Shown: positions 4,928 through 7,227 of the stretch, piece after piece
Numbering within the stretch: position 1 is the stretch's first letter
Layout of the letters: each line of letters begins with the position of its first letter
Source: CAYLZO01 sp964387775
GTDB taxonomy: Bacteria > Chloroflexota > Anaerolineae > JAAYZQ01
Assembly (NCBI GenBank): GCA_964387775.1
Contig: CAYLZO010000256.1
Location: forward strand, 1 to 7,227
Direction of reading: 5' to 3'
DNA: 7,227 bases
Program-made: the position numbers and the translations under genes
Notes under the pieces: model-generated
The model's database searches: none
Told to the model about the DNA's origin: nothing
The model's input: only the letters and a program-made list of their open reading frames with translations

Positions 4928-6939
4928 CGGTCGGTCTCCTTGGCAGCGATGGTGATTGTGTCGAGGGGGATGCTGTCTCCGGCAGGCGGCGGTGGCTCGG
5001 CCCTGGGCGGCAGCGGCGATTCGAGCCGCACTTGTAAGGGGTATCGACCGGGCTCGACGGTAGCGGGGATCACGACGGCGTACTCCTCGACGACGAGGCC
5101 GTTGAGGAGTGGACGGACCTCCTGCACGTAACGCCCCAGGTTGCCCAGGCCGAGGGGGTGGCTCTCCAGGGCGATCTCGTCGAGCGAGGTGGCGATCAGG
5201 GCTTGCGTTGGCGCGTGCACTTGCCAGTAGAGGGTCAGGTGCAGGCGGCCGCCGGGTGTGGCCTGGCCGCCGTCGAGGTCAAAGCCGACCAGGGTCAGGC
5301 TCCCAAGGTCCTGGCCGACGGCGTGCTCCGGCTCGGCGGTGGAGACGACCAACTCGGGCGGCGCCTGCTGCACGGCGTAGAGGGTCAGGGGCTGGCCGCG
5401 GGCTCTCAGGCCGGTGCCCACGCCGCTCTGGCCCATCAGGATCGGCACGGACCAGGCATCTCGGGGGACCAAACCCGGCGGCGGCGACCACGGCCCGCCG
5501 CCGCCCCGCCCGCCGGTGAGGGGCTGTGTCGTATAGATGGCCCGGCCGGCCAGCTCCTGCGGCGACGGCCGGGGGCCGTCGAGCATGGGGATGGCGACGT
5601 CGGGCCGGACGTCGTAGACCAGGCGGAAGTAGAACATGTCGTAGCCGAACACGCCACCCCGGCCCAACAAGGCGCTGTCGGGCGGCAGCAGGTCAAAGAC
5701 GTTCTCGTAAAAGTCGTTGATGGCCGTGTCGCCCGAGTAGTCGTTGGGCGCCCAGTTGGCGCGGACCTCTTTGATCGGCCCCAGGGCGAGGAACAGGCCA
5801 GCCGTAGCGTAGAGGCCGGCGCGGACGGCCCGCTTCCAGCCCCGGCCGGGCCGGAAGGGAGCGACCAGGCCGGAGACCAGGGCGTAGGCCCCAAATCCCA
5901 CGAACAGGGCGTAGAGGGCGTGGGCCGGGATGAAAAAGACGTCGATGTCAAAGGCGCGATATTGCACGAAAAACCACACGTGGGCGACGTACATGCCGAT
6001 GAGCAGGAAGAAGCGGCGGGGCGCCTGCCATAGCAGGGCCGCCATGCCGACGAGGCCCAGCAAGACGCCGATCAGGCCGAAATTCTGGACCAGCAGGTAG
6101 AGGTAGAGCACGATCCGCTCGGGAAGGGCCTGGAGGGGGAAGGCGAATTTGAAGTTGGGAAAGGCACCCAGGGTGTAGCTATAGATGCCACGCAGCGTGG
6201 TGGGGGTGTGACGCAGCATGTTCACGTCGTTGAGGGTGGTGGCCGTGTAGGGCAGCCACAGGAATTGGAGCACGCCCAGGAAAAAGAGTAGGGCGGCGGT
6301 AAGCCAGATCCAGGGGCGGAGCAGGAGGCGCCAGTCCACGAGCAGGACAAAGAGGGCAAAGGCCGGCGCAAAGCCCAGGTTGGAGAGATGCGTGCCCAGG
6401 CTGAGGCCATAGACCAGGGCAAAGGCCCAGAACCAGAGAAAGGCCCGGCGTGAGCTGCCTCGGTGGGATCGCGCCCATTGGAGCAGGAGGAGGAGGGTCA
6501 GCGCCACCATGAACAGGTTGGGGGCGTATACTTCGGCGATGCCGGTCTGGGACCAGAAGGTGAGGGAGAAGCCAAAGAGCAGGGCGCCAAAGGCCGAGGC
6601 CAGGCGGGAAGCAGCGAGGGAGCGGTCGCCGGTCAATCGCCGCAAGATGACATAAAGGAGGAAAACGCCGCCAGCGCCCAGCACGGCCGACATCAGGTTG
6701 ACGCGGTGGGCCACGTCGCCGATGGGGAGGTAGGTGAAGAGTTTGCCCAGCCAGGTGTAGAGCGGATAGCCCGTGGAGTGGGCCAGGCCCAGAGTGTAGC
6801 AGACCGTGGCCAGCTCGTTGCCGTCGGGGCTCTTGTACGACAGGCTGGGCGTCAGGGTGGCGTTGTAGACGCCGAGACACAGGGCAAAAAGAACCAGGGC
6901 TATGACGATGTCGGGCCAGCGGCGTGGTGTCGGTTTCAT
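4924..6939 (-). CDS. DUF2723 (TMEM260-like) GT-C fold membrane glycosyltransferase
   Basis: A 671-aa polytopic protein. The first helix (about 10-26) leads to the family signature: SPDGNELA (37-44), with acidic D39 and E42 in the first outer loop where GT-C enzymes carry their catalytic acid. Then come the strongly conserved TLGLAHSTGYPLY (49-61) and HRVNLMSAVLGAGG (78-91). About ten further hydrophobic segments follow, down to about residue 390. A soluble outer part comes next, with a glycine-rich stretch (TGGRGGGGPWSPPPG, roughly 480-495). The C-terminal beta-sandwich domain (about 527-671) contains LTLYWQVHAPT and VEPGRYPLQVRL. Animal TMEM260 and related enzymes transfer mannose from a polyprenyl-phosphate donor to proteins; donor and acceptor are unknown here. 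The ATG has AAGGAG (6955-6950) 10 nt upstream. It is the first gene of an operon with the stalked membrane protein downstream. Confidence 0.88.
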   Translation of the reverse strand: MKPTPRRWPDIVIALVLFALCLGVYNATLTPSLSYKSPDGNELATVCYTLGLAHSTGYPLYTWLGKLFTYLPIGDVAHRVNLMSAVLGAGGVFLLYVILRRLTGDRSLAASRLASAFGALLFGFSLTFWSQTGIAEVYAPNLFMVALTLLLLLQWARSHRGSSRRAFLWFWAFALVYGLSLGTHLSNLGFAPAFALFVLLVDWRLLLRPWIWLTAALLFFLGVLQFLWLPYTATTLNDVNMLRHTPTTLRGIYSYTLGAFPNFKFAFPLQALPERIVLYLYLLVQNFGLIGVLLGLVGMAALLWQAPRRFFLLIGMYVAHVWFFVQYRAFDIDVFFIPAHALYALFVGFGAYALVSGLVAPFRPGRGWKRAVRAGLYATAGLFLALGPIKEVRANWAPNDYSGDTAINDFYENVFDLLPPDSALLGRGGVFGYDMFYFRLVYDVRPDVAIPMLDGPRPSPQELAGRAIYTTQPLTGGRGGGGPWSPPPGLVPRDAWSVPILMGQSGVGTGLRARGQPLTLYAVQQAPPELVVSTAEPEHAVGQDLGSLTLVGFDLDGGQATPGGRLHLTLYWQVHAPTQALIATSLDEIALESHPLGLGNLGRYVQEVRPLLNGLVVEEYAVVIPATVEPGRYPLQVRLESPLPPRAEPPPPAGDSIPLDTITIAAKETDR

Positions 6940-6978
6940 GTTTCTTCGACTCCTTACTTTGCCCTATTCTCGTCTCTG

Positions 6979-7008
6979 ATTGTTAGGCCGGTGTCGGCAC
7001 ATTGTAAA
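6979..7008 (-). promoter_or_regulatory. Weak candidate promoter of the DUF2723 operon
   Basis: TTTACA (7008-7003; 5/6) and AACAAT (6984-6979; 4/6) with an 18-bp spacer on the minus strand, about 40 nt before the start codon. A promoter is expected here because a terminator lies just upstream, but the -10 match is poor. Nothing better was found in 6940-7049. Confidence 0.3.
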
Positions 7009-7049
7009 AGGAATGTAATCTCGCCCGGTCGCGCTGCCTGTTGAGGCGC

Positions 7050-7083
7050 AAAAAAAAGGGCCGGAGTCGCAGACTCCGGCCCT
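7050..7083 (-). terminator. Intrinsic terminator of the partial gene at the right edge
   Basis: Perfect 12-base arms (7057-7068 and 7072-7083) with a 3-base loop; on the minus-strand RNA the GC-rich stem runs into eight consecutive U residues (7057-7050, the last stem base being the first of them). It lies 19 nt past the stop codon at 7103 and is a classic rho-independent terminator. It separates the right-edge gene from the DUF2723 operon. Confidence 0.95.
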
Positions 7084-7102
7084 GGTTGTTCCGGTTGGTC
7101 GG

Positions 7103-7227
7103 CTATTCGCCTTCCTCGATGGTGATCAGCACGGACGTTTGGCCTGTTTCGCTGTCGGTCGTGATGAGGATGTTGGCCGTCTTGCCCTCCTTGCTGTAGG
7201 TGAGGTCGGAGAAACCGGCCATGCTGT
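7103..7227 (-). CDS. C-terminal 40 codons of an unidentified protein
   Basis: The minus-strand frame enters from the right edge and ends at TAG (7105-7103). The visible tail reads as alternating beta strands: TANILITTDS, then TSVLITIEEGE at the end. Nothing in 40 residues identifies a family. The beta-rich, acidic ending would suit an extracytoplasmic or ligand-binding domain, but that is a guess. An intrinsic terminator 19 nt downstream supports this as a real gene end. An internal ATG exists at codon 2 of the visible part, but a peptide of under 40 residues starting there has no Shine-Dalgarno support that I see. Confidence 0.75.
   Translation of the reverse strand, partial: SMAGFSDLTYSKEGKTANILITTDSETGQTSVLITIEEGE

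Overview
The window is high-GC bacterial DNA, and every gene I can support lies on the minus strand, so the order of transcription is right to left. The DUF2723/TMEM260-type membrane protein with a beta-sandwich tail, the GAAC-N4-GTTC type LexA box in front of uvrB, and the dispersed-repeat types in the spacer at 1219-1585 suggest Chloroflexota (Anaerolineae/Caldilineae-like). That placement is an inference from gene content and repeats, not from a marker gene.

Layout from the right end: the last 40 codons of an unrecognised gene (7227-7103) run into a textbook intrinsic terminator (7083-7050). After a short leader comes a two-gene operon. Its first gene is a 671-aa polytopic GT-C-like glycosyltransferase of the DUF2723 family (6939-4924). 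It overlaps by ATGA a 165-aa single-pass membrane protein with a proline-rich stalk and a small beta-domain (4927-4430). A GC-rich stem-loop (4413-4377) closes this operon. Next is a toxin-antitoxin cassette with its own near-consensus promoter (4342-4314): a BrnT-family toxin (4282-3989) overlapping by 23 nt a CopG-type antitoxin (4011-3742). It is visibly lower in GC than its neighbours and is bracketed by two copies of a ~28-30 bp direct repeat. The inner repeat copy also contains the uvrB -35 element.

uvrB (3610-1586), the damage-recognition helicase of nucleotide excision repair, has a strong promoter (3674-3646). A 14-bp LexA-type operator (3637-3624) sits between the predicted start point and the ribosome binding site, so SOS control is likely. 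The 367 bp after uvrB hold three repeat structures in a row: a tandem heptamer touching the uvrB stop, a dispersed TGTCATTGCGAGG-type repeat with a 12-bp-arm hairpin, and a 72-bp MITE-like element. The MITE-like element is built round a perfect 42-bp palindrome and flanked by 7-bp direct repeats. The final gene is a DUF58 protein (1218 to the left edge, C-terminus missing). Its extended -10 promoter lies so close to the GTG that the mRNA is predicted to be leaderless.

Functionally the window is a mosaic of DNA repair, a TA module, an envelope glycosylation operon and a DUF58 (MoxR/transglutaminase-associated) gene. I see no CRISPR array, tRNA, rRNA or phage gene. The best leads for novelty are the palindromic MITE-like element, the repeat-flanked TA cassette inserted beside the uvrB control region, and the leaderless GTG start. 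I found no clearly new multi-gene system.
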